A stretch of 64,000 nucleotides of DNA from Papaver somniferum. Taxonomy: Eukaryota; Streptophyta; Magnoliopsida; Ranunculales; Papaveraceae. Shown one piece after another: positions 55,127-64,000 of this stretch (position 1 is its first letter; each line of letters starts with the position of its first letter). The position numbers and the translations under genes were made by a program. The stretch covers positions 96,598,279-96,662,278 of the forward strand of contig NC_039361.1 in assembly GCF_003573695.1 (NCBI RefSeq). Reading direction: 5' to 3'. Under the pieces are notes generated by a model. That model searched no databases. It was not told where the DNA came from and saw only the letters and a list, made by a program, of their open reading frames with translations.

Positions 55127-55447
55127 ATAATTGAAATATCCCAGGTTGTGCGTTAAGATCAATCAATTAGAATATCCAACCTTGGGTTGTTGATTTACAT
55201 TGATTGACACTTGAACATTGGTCCTTGGTACCGTTCAAGTACTTCCTCTTATGTTCAATCGGGCTCGCGGATTTCTATTTGCTGATTGCGGATTGAATTA
55301 AGAGTTAGAGATATTAAACTCTTTGATATACTTTATTCTAGATTGAGTCTGACTGTCTAGTTGATTCTCTATAAAGTGTATTGGAGTAAGTCCTCCCAGA
55401 TTGCCAAACGAATTGTTGGGTGTGGTTGTTAGACCCCCGCATTTTCA
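55127..55447 (+). repeat. copia-1 3' LTR, terminal part
   Basis: Continues the LTR cut at 45675: 'ataattgaaatatcccaggttg' to 'gacccccgcattttca'. Element A sequence follows. Confidence 0.88.
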
Positions 55448-56395
55448 TGAGCAATCTATAAAATTTTCACCGTGTGAGCGACTCCCACCGGGTGAACACT
55501 CATTGGATTTTGTGCATACACTATCAGATCACAAAATCCATACAAAAAATATTTTATCAAAAATTGTTTACTTCTAGCAATTGTTGAAAATCAAAATTTG
55601 ATTTTACATAAATTTTCATTGTGTCAACATTCACTGGTTTTTCAAAAATTGGACAGACGTCCATTCTACAATTGTGAAAACTCACATACAAACATTATTT
55701 CACCGTGAATAATTATCTACTTTCAACAGTTGTTCAAAATCAAAACATTGATTTTACAAAAAAATATATATTTTAACGTGAAACTCACGTAACTTTGAAA
55801 ATATATGTATTTTTTGCTCCCTCTCGCGAGCATATTTTTTAAAAAATTATGAAAGCTCACATATCGAAAATAAAAAATTTCATGAAAGCTCATAGACAAC
55901 TTTTTTTTATTACTAACAGACGCACGTCTATTAAAAAACAAACTTTTTTCTCTCGTTCGAGCATCCTACTTTGAAAAGAGAGTTTATTCCATTTTGTGAA
56001 ATCTCACAATTTTTTTTTTTTTTAAAAAAAAACCTCTTATGCTAGGGATCATTGTTTGTTTCTTAAACTAACAAACGAACGCCTATTCCTAAAACAAAGA
56101 TTTCTTCTTTTGGGCCTGGGGCCGCAAACGCTAAACCAACCAAAACAGGATGCCCGATCTTCCGAATCAGTAGTGCCCCATCCCGTGCTCACGGGATGAC
56201 GCTCTATCATATTATTATCATACTATCAGGGTCCCTACCTGAGTATTTGTTCGTACATGACACCATTGGAGCAAATCGAGGATTCTGAAAATACCTTTGT
56301 ACGACTGAGTTCAACTGCTTATCTTGTCGAATGGAAAATCACCATTTAATGCTTACTGCGGAACATGACTTTCCCTCACTAAGCACGTGACTTAA
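55448..56395 (+). other. 3' internal region of element A
   Basis: AT-rich and non-coding, with repeated 'gaaagctcac' and 'aaaatcaaaacattgatttt'-type phrases. I see no clean polypurine tract directly before 56396, which is unusual for an LTR element and may mean the end has decayed. Confidence 0.6.
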
Positions 56396-57405
56396 TGTTG
56401 ATGGTGGATTTTCGACAAAGTTCAAAATCGTAAAATCATGATAATGCATGTTTCCGACCCGGCTTCAGGAACGCATGTGACGATTCATATTTTACGATCC
56501 GTGGAACGTTTCAAGATCTCTGATCAAGTTCCTCTCAGAGCGATGATGAATATGTTTCTCGAAAGGCCTCCCATTATCTGAGCGTTCGATGATGCGCATT
56601 TCATCATGACCTCTATGTAGAATAACATGATTGGGCGGTTCTCCTACATAATTGTTTGTTGAGAGGGCTTAACGCCTTCAGGACGTCGGAGATACTCGCT
56701 GTTCCCTGACTACATGGAGAGACCCTTCTCTACGCAGAAGAACGATTTGGCGGTCCTCCTACATAATTGTTTGTTGAGAGGGATTAACGCCTTCAGGATG
56801 TCGGTGACACTCGTAGTTCCCTGACTATATAGAGAGACCGTTTATAGATTCAGGCGGCCCTCCTACATAATTTTTTGTTGAGGGGGATAAACGCCTTTAG
56901 GACGTTAACAATGCTGCACGTTGTTCCCCGACTATGCACCTTTCAGAACGAGTATGATGCTTCAACTATCTCATATCTTGATTCTACAATAGATTAATAC
57001 TACGGTGACATTTACCACTAAATTCCTAGAAAGTAATCTATTATATCTCATTACTCCGTTCCATGAATCCTCGGCCTACTCCGTGGATTAGTAATAGATA
57101 ACCTATTCATATCATTACTCTGTTCCCTGAATTCCCCGTCTGGATTCATGGATTAGTAATAAATGCACAATTCATGATTATTACTCTGTTTCATGAATAA
57201 TTCTCCACTGAATTTCATGAATTAGTAATAATTACTCTACAATCGGGCATTTGGAGTATCACCGAGTAAGCCCCAATAAAATGGTGCAAGTGTACTCAAC
57301 AATGGTGCACGAACGAGCACCCAAATGCACGAACGAGCACTCGAAAATATGTGAAAACGAGGAATCCTACACAAAACAGGAAAGAGAAAATAATAATAAT
57401 AATAA

Positions 57406-57540
57406 ATTAGCACCAGGGTTGCTAGGCTACCCACCATCTCTTGTAATATTGATTTTGATTAATAAATGCCTTAGTGGATCCCTTTTATAATTAAAAAAAT
57501 AAATAAAAATAAATAAATAATAATAATAATAAAAAAAAAA
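57406..57540 (+). mobile_element. LINE-like 3' tail, short copy
   Basis: About 135 bp: 'ttagcaccagggttgctagg', then 'gattttgattaataa' and an A/T-rich tail of AAT repeats. It lies where the other LTR copy has only 'aaaataatagtaagaaaaat' (about 9776-9797). It is the same 3' end as the next copy, strongly 5'-truncated, as typical for LINEs. Confidence 0.6.
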
Positions 57541-57903
57541 TTAGCACCAGGGTCTGTTATTTCTACAGCCATCACTCGCAAGAACAATAAGTACCTGAAC
57601 AAGTGCACTTCACTCGGCTATGGTTTTGGGGTTCTAGCCTTTACCACTTTCGGGGAGCTTAGTCCTGATTTAACATCCTTTTTAAAGAGATTGAGAAATT
57701 GTATGGCTAGACATGATGCTAATTTTAAGATAGGCAATTCTCTTTTTCACAGACTAGGAATAGTTATTCAAAAAGGTGTTGGTGCCCAGCTTGTTGCTAG
57801 GTTACCCGCCTTCCCCTGTAATACTGATTTTGATTAATAATAAAAGCCTTCGTGTCCCCTTTTATAATAATAAAAATAAAATAAAATATAATAATAATAA
57901 AAA
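57541..57903 (+). pseudogene. LINE-like reverse transcriptase C-terminal tail
   Basis: The frame from about 57568 to TAA 57835-57837 reads GYGFGVLAFTTFGELSPDLT, SFLKRLRNCMARHDANFKIG, and LFHRLGIVIQKGVGAQLVAR. This resembles the C-terminal end of LINE-type reverse transcriptases, from pattern memory only. A/T-rich tail repeats follow. The same 'ttagcaccagggt' starts both copies (57407 and 57541), so the second may have inserted into or beside the first, with this phrase as a duplicated target or shared start. It is 5'-truncated and has no catalytic motif. Confidence 0.5.
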
Positions 57904-60129
57904 GAGGCGCCTAGGGATCGTGCCCACCGGCCGGCCGGCCATGCCGCCATGGCCGGTCCCCTATGCCTCTTCCTTTTATTTTTCTTATTTTATTTATTTT
58001 CATGAACTCATGAAAACTCCTTCATTCAAGCAACTTTCATTGTTTGAGCAAAACTCACAATTTCTCCATATTTTCATGGTTTCATGAAAAATAATAAAAT
58101 ATGGAAAGGTGTTGCGGGACCGGGCTACCTAGACGTTCGGCCATGCCCTAGCCGTGGCCGGTCCCACACATTACAATCCCATATTTTCATAATTATTATT
58201 TCCCTCGTATCATGAAACTCCTCTGTTTGATCAAAAATCATGGTTTCTTCATATTTTCTCAAATATTGCTCAAACCATGAAAAAAGCCAAAATGTAAAAT
58301 GGTCACACGATCGACTAGGCTACTCATGCCAAATATTAAAATATTATTATTTTAATATTCTCAAAATATTGATCAAACGAGCAAAGTTCTACTTGCTCAT
58401 TAGAGCAAAATCAAGAATTTCAGTCAAAGATCAAACTCTTCTGAAAATCCAAGATATTGCTCGAACGCACATCAGAAAATACCGAAACTCTCAGGACTGA
58501 GACACGGACATTATGGTGACACCTGCATGATTCCTTGACCAACCAAGGACGTCCCTAAGGCTTGCAAGGATCCAGTCCCACACATTCTTATAATTTTGAC
58601 CTAATTTGCTCAATTGCTCATATTGGGTCCAAACTCTATCCAACAACTTGGAATTTGCTCAAACAACCATCAGCTGGTATCACAACCACCAAGGTCATGT
58701 TTCATGCCCTCTTGGTCGGTCCCTCACTTCTCCATAAATTAGGTTTTATTACCTAATGCTCAGACGAGCACTATTTTAATAAATGATGAAACCGGCATTT
58801 AATCATCATTCTTTTACCAATCGGTCAACTAAGGACCCTGGTGCATTTGGGCATCACTTGGTCGTCCATCATCCCATGTGGTCGGTCCCTCTTTCAGTAA
58901 CCTATTTTCAGCAATTCACCAATTGACGAACAATTGATCAAAAATTAGGGTTTTGAACAAACGCTCCACAAATCATTATTCTGAGAAAGTTCAAACACTA
59001 ATAAATTTATGTTGATCCAACAATCAACATCTGGATTAATTATATAATATGGTAGTCTACCAATGTTTTAATTAATATTTTTTTGGGTCACAGTACCAAT
59101 AAATAATCCGTCGAATTGAGCAATACTTGATCAGTTGCTCGAATATTGATCCAACTATCAATATTCAGTAATTTATCAAATTGAGCAATACTTGCTCAGT
59201 TGCTCGAGTATTGATCCAGCTATCAATATTCAGTAATTTATTAAATTGAGTAATACTTTCTAAGTTGCTTGAATATTGATCCAGCTATCAATATTTAGTA
59301 ATTCGTCGATTTGAGCAATACTCGCTCAGTTGCTCGAATTTACAATATTTTCTCAGACGAGCAATATCAACATAAGAACTGTACGTCTGACATGTTCAAT
59401 CCATGAATCACTGAGCATTCGTCACTGATGCTCAATTCAACAAAAAATAGATTCGTTGTCTAATCAAGTCAACGACTGACTAATTAAATACACGTCTGCC
59501 TTGCAGACTCCACGTTCGTGAGACATCAATCATGTCACATGGGGGGATATTACTTAGGGTTTTGGTATGGTGGCCTACGGCATGTGTGTTCATCCACGAT
59601 GAGAAATGTGAGTAAGTCGTGCAAACGGTTGAAGAAGTTAGCAAAGTAGTGAGGCCGGTTAACCAAGTCTCCGCACGACATGAAACTGGTTTTACCACGA
59701 TATCCCACTCTCCCACGCTTTCACTCATGAAACCGTCATACTTACTGGGATCAATGTGTTCGTTATTCTGACAATAAAAATAGGTTCTGAATCGATGACT
59801 GAAAACAACATTCGTGTACACAGAATTCTCTCGATCAAACTTATTCACAGAACTTAGCAATCAGCAGTTCATCAATTTGCAGAAACCCACAACACATCCA
59901 CAATCCTTGATCATCATTGATCCCACACAATTCTCAGCCTCCCTCCTACAGATCAACCCATCTCCCTCTTTGTGACTGAATTGACTCACAGATTGATCTC
60001 TCGAACCCAAAGCATTCCCTTGTAGTGCATCTGTTTGAGGTTAAGAAGTTTGCTCGGTTGAGGAGTCTCGTCCACACGGTCGTCTCTTCACTTCCCTAAA
60101 AACCAGCAAATCGTTTTCCCCCATCTACA

Positions 60130-60239
60130 ACACCCTATTTAAGTATTTTCTAGATGCGTATGATTCTGCATACTCTTGAGGAACAATCGGCTAAATTATC
60201 ATGGCCCTCTATTAATGATCGGACTGGTGGATGAGGCAA
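60130..60239 (-). pseudogene. chromovirus-like element, piece continuing from 8783
   Basis: The first five bases are A's TSD. Removing A joins this piece to 8783 in a frame that reads through the junction on the minus strand (QEYAESYASRKYLNRVLEGV, then CEFELRDGLLYKGRLLCIP), a plausible RNase H-integrase linker. It is cut at 60240 by element B. Confidence 0.6.
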
Positions 60240-60925
60240 TGTTGATGGTGGTTTTTAGTTAGGGCTAAGATTGTAAAACCCTATATTAAATGCGTCGTCG
60301 TTCTGCAAAGAAGCCGAGTAGTTTAAGAGTGATGAGTGCCAAAGCCTCTTTACTTACTTATGTATTGAGCAATTCAGTATATGTATATAAAATTTATCTA
60401 GAATGGTGCATGTCGCAACAATTCCAAATATTATATAAATTTTATTAAACTTCCGCTTGCATTATTCACTAATGTACAGCCGATCGAGTATTTTCCTATG
60501 CTATGTTCCCCAGCTGAACTCTTAATATTGGTATGACATGAAAATTATTGTTCACTCGTAGCGGAGTAGCATGAATTTCCCGAAGTGTCAGTATTAAGAT
60601 CTGCATGAAAATACCCAGGAACACGCAAGTTATACGGCTCTCTGATAAAGAGATTTCTTGTGCCAACACACAAATAGTTTAGGTCTTTTGCGCCTTGTGC
60701 AAATATCTCAACCCTATTGGTCGAGGCCAAACCTAGGAAACTGATCCGCTATGGAGCTAGTACGAGCAAAGTACTACCAGAAAACAAGAAACAAAAGAGG
60801 AATTGTGGTAAATAAAAGCAATGACAAAATAGGCGCGGCCACGCCACGTAGCCGGCCAATCCGCTCCAATAGGCGCCGCCTGTGGCCGTTGGCCACACTA
60901 TATGTGTCTCTTGCCGGCCCCTCTC

Positions 60926-61600
60926 CCATCGACCAATCAGGTCGCTCTAAATGCGCCACACGCATTTAGAATGAGGCCAGCCTCATGATGCTTGTCGTAC
61001 CCCTTTCCATCGACCAATCAGGTTGCTCTAAATGCGCCACACACATTTAGAATGACGTCGGCCCCATGATGCTTGTCGGCCCCCTTTCTATCGACCAATC
61101 AGGTCGCTCTAAATGCGCCACACGCATTTAGAATGAGGCCCCATGCTGCTTGTCGTCCCCATTCGCTCTAAATGCGCCGCACGCATTTAAAATAAGGCCG
61201 GTCCCATCCTACTTGTCGTCCCCCTTTCCATCGACCAATCAGGTTGTTCTAAATGCGCCACACGCATTTAGAATGAGTCCGGCCTCATGCTGCTTGCCGT
61301 CCTCTTTCCATCGACCAATTAGGTCGTTCTAAATGCGCCACGCATTTAGAATGAGGCCGGACCCATGCTGCTTGCCGGACTCCTTTCCATCGACCAATCA
61401 TGTCGCTCTTAATGCTCCACACGGATTTAGAATGAGGCTGGCCCCATGCTGCTTGCCGGCCCCCTTTCCATCGACCAATCAGGTCGCTCTAAATGAACCA
61501 CACGCATTTAGAATGAGGGCGTCCCCATGCTGCTTTCCGGCCCCCTTTGCATCGACCAATCAGGTCGCTCTAAAGGCGCCACACACATTTAGAATAAGTC
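60926..61600. repeat. 80-bp tandem array with a hairpin in each unit
   Basis: About nine units start 'ccatcgaccaatcaggtcgc' at roughly 60926, 61007, 61087, 61167 (deleted start), 61228, 61308, 61387, 61468 and 61549. Most contain CTAAATGCG-CCACA-CGCATTTAG, a stem of 9 bp, followed by 'aatgaggcc' and 'gcttgycg'. Frames open through the array are by-products of the repeats. Confidence 0.9.
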
Positions 61601-61799
61601 AAACCTCGGAAACACCTAGTGGTCGTCGCGTCAACATAGCCGCACACACTAATTAGGGCTTTGACATGCCAAACCCCAATTAGGTTAAGACCGCTATGTC
61701 GTCCCATGCCAAATAACATCACCTAGGCATTAAGTTCGATGTGGAAACTAGATCTAATATCATTGAGCCATATTTGGATCTAACACCAATATGCCAAGA

Positions 61800-62035
61800 T
61801 ATAGTAGGCGTCACTTCGCCACTACGTCACTGGCAGGTGCCACTTTGCCGCTATGCCATTTGCAGGTGCCACTTTTCCACCTTGCCACTACGCCATTGGC
61901 AGGAGCCATCTCGCCACTTAGCAACTGGCAGATCCCAATTTTCCATTGTGTCACTAGCAGGAGCCACTTTGCCACTATGCAGGCGCCACTATGCCATTAT
62001 GCCGCCTAGCTTGTGTGTGATTGGTCAGAATAACT
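61800..62035. repeat. degenerate ~25-35-bp array ('gccacttygccactaygcca')
   Basis: Repeated 'tgccact', 'gccattggcagg' and 'ggcaggwgccac' phrases, irregular in spacing, directly after the 80-bp array. No protein is supported. Confidence 0.65.
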
Positions 62036-62744
62036 AGGTCTTGCACATTAGACCCACTCAACAACTTGTTGCACATTTTTCCACCAATTACTCGAGACAT
62101 CAAACATGTCACAAACTGGGGGATACTCATCAGGGTATTGGTCTGGCGGTTTACAGCGTGCGGCGTGCTACACGCCCATTACAAGAAAGTATCAGGAAAG
62201 CGCGGACGGTTAAATAGCAGTAAGAGAATAGTGGGTGTAAGGATGACCAGTTTCCCCTCACAATGGGAACGTGATGGTGAGCCGTTTCTACACAACCCCA
62301 CTTCTCCACTACTTAACTGTCTCCACTTCCTACGAGATCAGGGTGCTCAATGACTTGTATAAATAGTTTTTTAACCTATTTCGACCAACAACAGAGTTTT
62401 GGTTTAACAACAACACAAGTATCTAGAAAAACACCAAGAAATAATATCTTACATTCTGAAAGCCAGTTCTAAATTTTGATACAAGTCATAAAAAATCCAC
62501 ACCTTCAAAATCCAATATTTTGATCTCAACACCTTCTTCGCTTCCCTCCCTAAGATCAACCCTTATCCTTCACTTTGTGACCGAAGAAAGTCTGGAACGA
62601 CGATTTGTTGGTTTAGGCCAGAATTGTACAAATTGATCTCTCGAATCTAAAGTACTCCCGTGCAGTTCATTTTTTTAGGGTTTAGATTCGTTTCTCGCCC
62701 AAATTTACCATTTCCAGCAGAATAAGTTTTTACCCATAAATAAC

Positions 62745-62762
62745 TAGCGACCACAGCGGGAG
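62745..62762 (+). other. primer binding site of element B
   Basis: TAGCGACCACAGCGGGAG two bases after the LTR end; element A has TGGCGACCACAGTGGGAG in the same place. Confidence 0.7.
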
Positions 62763-64000
62763 ATTAATCTCTCGGTTGCAATGTCAGTTTCTCAGATTCA
62801 TTCCATTTTTCTCAATTTCAAAAGGGTGGATTTATATATAATTCAATCATTAAACTCAATTTGGGTTCAACAACCAATTTTAATTCCGGTGTTCCGTTCT
62901 CTAAGAAGCTTCACAAAAATGCTACTTCAAGCAATGCTACTGGAAATTCCTCGGATATCTGAGCATCAGTAAATCTCCTAGACGAAAGGACCATAAAGCC
63001 GCGTGAAGACACATGAAGACGTGATTACTACTTAGGGAGGCGTAATGGCTTCTCTCGAGGTCCGAATGGAGCAGCCACATATGAAACACCATAAGTGTTA
63101 TATGTAGAAAGTCGGAAATGCCTCAAAGTTATCATTGATATTAATGTCTCCAGGGTCCGCACCCAGGGAGATAAAAGGAAGATTCGCGTAGCCTTTGTTC
63201 CAGTATGGAGATAGTAGACAACAAATCTCAACATCAATGGAGTCCTAGAAAGGCATCTGCAGATATCGCAAAAGTGAGGGTCTATCTCCATTCCACCACT
63301 ACTACCATTTTATCGTCAGGAGTATTCGCTATCACTTCATCAGCAAAATGTATAGATCCAAACCATGGCGCAATTCTGTGAATTCGTACATCTACTATAA
63401 TAAAGGAGGCTTGACACATCTTCAAATCATTCATATGGGTTCGCCTATTATGCCGACCCAAGCAAGAGCAAGACCGGGACATCTTCATATCTACTAGAGC
63501 TGACACGTCAAGAGAGCAGCCTCAAGAAGATAATGGTGCCCGCACCATCATGTCAGGAAAGAATACGCAGCGGAGATAACTTCACGCAGAGGAAGATTCG
63601 AGAAGTTGCTACACCAAAAGGATCCACGTTTCCCATATTTTCTTTGCCCGGGGAAGCAGGTAATGCTGAAGATTCTCCAAATTGCCTACCATAAGAACCT
63701 ACACCGGGATGTTCCAGCAAAATAACAGGCATCTCGATGACTACGTCAAAGGGATCCAAAATTGAAGCCCTCGATTTCCAAGTATACTGTTGGTACTAAC
63801 ACATCAACAGATAACTCACAAAGAGAGACACCTCATCATCAGCGTCACCCACGGACATGGCATGGGGTTTAGAAAGGTTACGGGTCGTTTTGCAAGAACT
63901 TCGTTAGAAATGTTTTTACACTGCCCTCCGGAAGAATTGAAACTGGTGCTAATTTCTGAAGAATCTTGGAGTGATACATATACCAAACGACTCATATGGA
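62763..64000 (+). other. leader or degraded gag region of element B
   Basis: Starts 'attaatctctcggttgcaatg' as in element A just before its gag. An ATG at 62781 opens only 63 codons. Further right, short plus-strand stretches such as REVATPKGSTFPIFSLPGEA (about 63600) and VTGRFARTSLEMFLHCPPEE (about 63880) are separated by stops and do not match a Gag I know. No intact gene is present. Confidence 0.5.

Larger units (their letters stand above)
38343..55447 (+). mobile_element. copia-1: 5'-truncated copia-family element, split by younger insertions
   Basis: Pieces are a Gag remnant (38343-38569, continuing 41207-41271), a 3' internal region (41272-43508) and the 3' LTR (43509-45675 plus 55127-55447). 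Younger insertions are a solo LTR (38575-41201) and copia-2 (45676-55121). Its LTR matches copia-2's. The 5' LTR and all polymerase domains are absent. The exact left end is unknown, so no TSD can be tested; 'tgagc' follows the right end. Copia assignment rests on copia-2's initiator-Met-type PBS and the shared LTR. Confidence 0.8.
8784..60129 (+). mobile_element. element A: Tat/Ogre-like LTR retrotransposon hosting most of the nest
   Basis: The element starts TGTTGATTG at 8784 and ends …ATCTACA at 60129, flanked by identical 5-bp TSDs ACACC (8779-8783 and 60130-60134). The 3' LTR is 56396-60129. The 5' LTR survives as 8784-9982, 11072-12228, 20659-21354 and 35567-35685, separated by younger insertions. 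A PBS follows at 35689. Only gag and part of protease remain (35743-37903); I found no reverse transcriptase or integrase of its own. No clean PPT is visible before 56396. By eye the LTRs differ by roughly 8-10%, making it an old insertion. The Tat/Ogre label rests on the Gag style and LTR size and is less certain than the boundaries. Confidence 0.85.
56396..60129 (+). repeat. element A 3' LTR
   Basis: Starts TGTTGATGGTGGATTTTCGA and ends CCATCTACA, 3734 bp including a ~500-bp LINE-like insertion. It provides the empty sites for LTR C (58120-58124) and the plus-strand Athila (about 60008). It is followed by TSD ACACC. Confidence 0.92.
60240..62742 (+). repeat. element B 5' LTR
   Basis: Starts TGTTGATGGTGGTTTTTAGT and ends '…tacccataaata', where the solo copy has …cataaaca, so the terminal CA has become TA. 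It contains two internal repeat arrays not shared in form with the solo copy. Confidence 0.82.
60240..64000 (+). mobile_element. element B: Tat/Ogre-like element, 5' part, running off the right edge
   Basis: LTR 60240-62742, PBS 62745-62762, then leader. Its LTR matches the solo LTR at 38575-41201, and its 3' LTR end and PBS region resemble A's (…'gagattaatctctcggttg…'), so A and B belong to one lineage. The 3' LTR is outside the window. Confidence 0.8.

Noticed and set aside
60926..61600. Evenly spaced hairpin repeats resembling a CRISPR array
   Set aside because: The whole 80-bp unit is repeated, with no unique spacers, and it lies inside a plant LTR.
61150..62037. Open frames of about 60-110 codons through the B LTR
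   Set aside because: They are produced by the 80-bp and ~30-bp arrays. The residue repeats mirror the DNA repeats and no start context or homology is visible.
63028..63759. Minus-strand frames near the right edge
   Set aside because: They are short, overlapping and opposite to the element's direction, with no recognisable domain.

Overview
This is a plant nuclear window, almost certainly from a eudicot with a large, repeat-rich genome. The LTR families look like those I associate with poppies (Papaver/Ranunculales), but that is a weak impression. I found no convincing host gene, tRNA, rRNA or CRISPR array. Essentially all of the sequence is transposable element, arranged as a deep nest of LTR retrotransposons. 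The nest can be unpicked from target-site duplications (TSDs), empty sites, primer binding sites (PBS) and polypurine tracts (PPT) visible in the sequence.

Layout. 1-1742 is the 5' end (LTR and leader) of a minus-strand Athila-like element that runs off the left edge and sits in a copia-family LTR (1743-3110). 3616-5882 is a divergent LTR of the same copia superfamily. 6856-8783 is the 3' end of a minus-strand chromovirus-like Ty3/gypsy element (LTR, PPT, broken integrase). That integrase is split by a very large Tat/Ogre-like element, here called A, at 8784-60129. A has matching ACACC TSDs, a 3' LTR of about 3.7 kb and a 5' LTR broken into four pieces. Inside A's 5' LTR lie a solo LTR (9983-11071, TSD CCGGG), a young minus-strand Athila-type element with gag-protease but no polymerase (12229-20658), and a plus-strand Athila with degraded gag-pol (21355-35566, TSD AAGCA). 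A's interior has degraded gag and protease (35743-37903), then a truncated copia element (copia-1). Copia-1 is interrupted by a solo LTR (38575-41201, TSD ACAGG). Its 3' LTR is split by a second member of its family (copia-2, 45676-55121, TSD GTTAT), which carries a 1.18-kb foldback DNA element (48939-50120, TSD TAA). A's 3' LTR (56396-60129) holds two LINE-like 3' tails. From 60240 to the right edge is the 5' LTR and leader of element B, related to A, with an array of 80-bp hairpin-containing repeats.

How the parts work together. The only protein functions are retrotransposon ones: Gag, aspartic protease, reverse transcriptase/RNase H and integrase. Only the plus-strand Athila encodes all of them, and it carries several stops and frameshifts. 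The minus-strand Athila, both copia elements and A lack polymerase, so they would need enzymes in trans. By-eye LTR divergence follows the nesting: about 8-10% for A, about 6% for copia-2, a few percent for the plus Athila and 0.7% (5 of 718 bp) for the minus Athila. An assembly gap at 17905-17914 lies between two nearly identical 782-bp copies and is probably an unmerged contig overlap.
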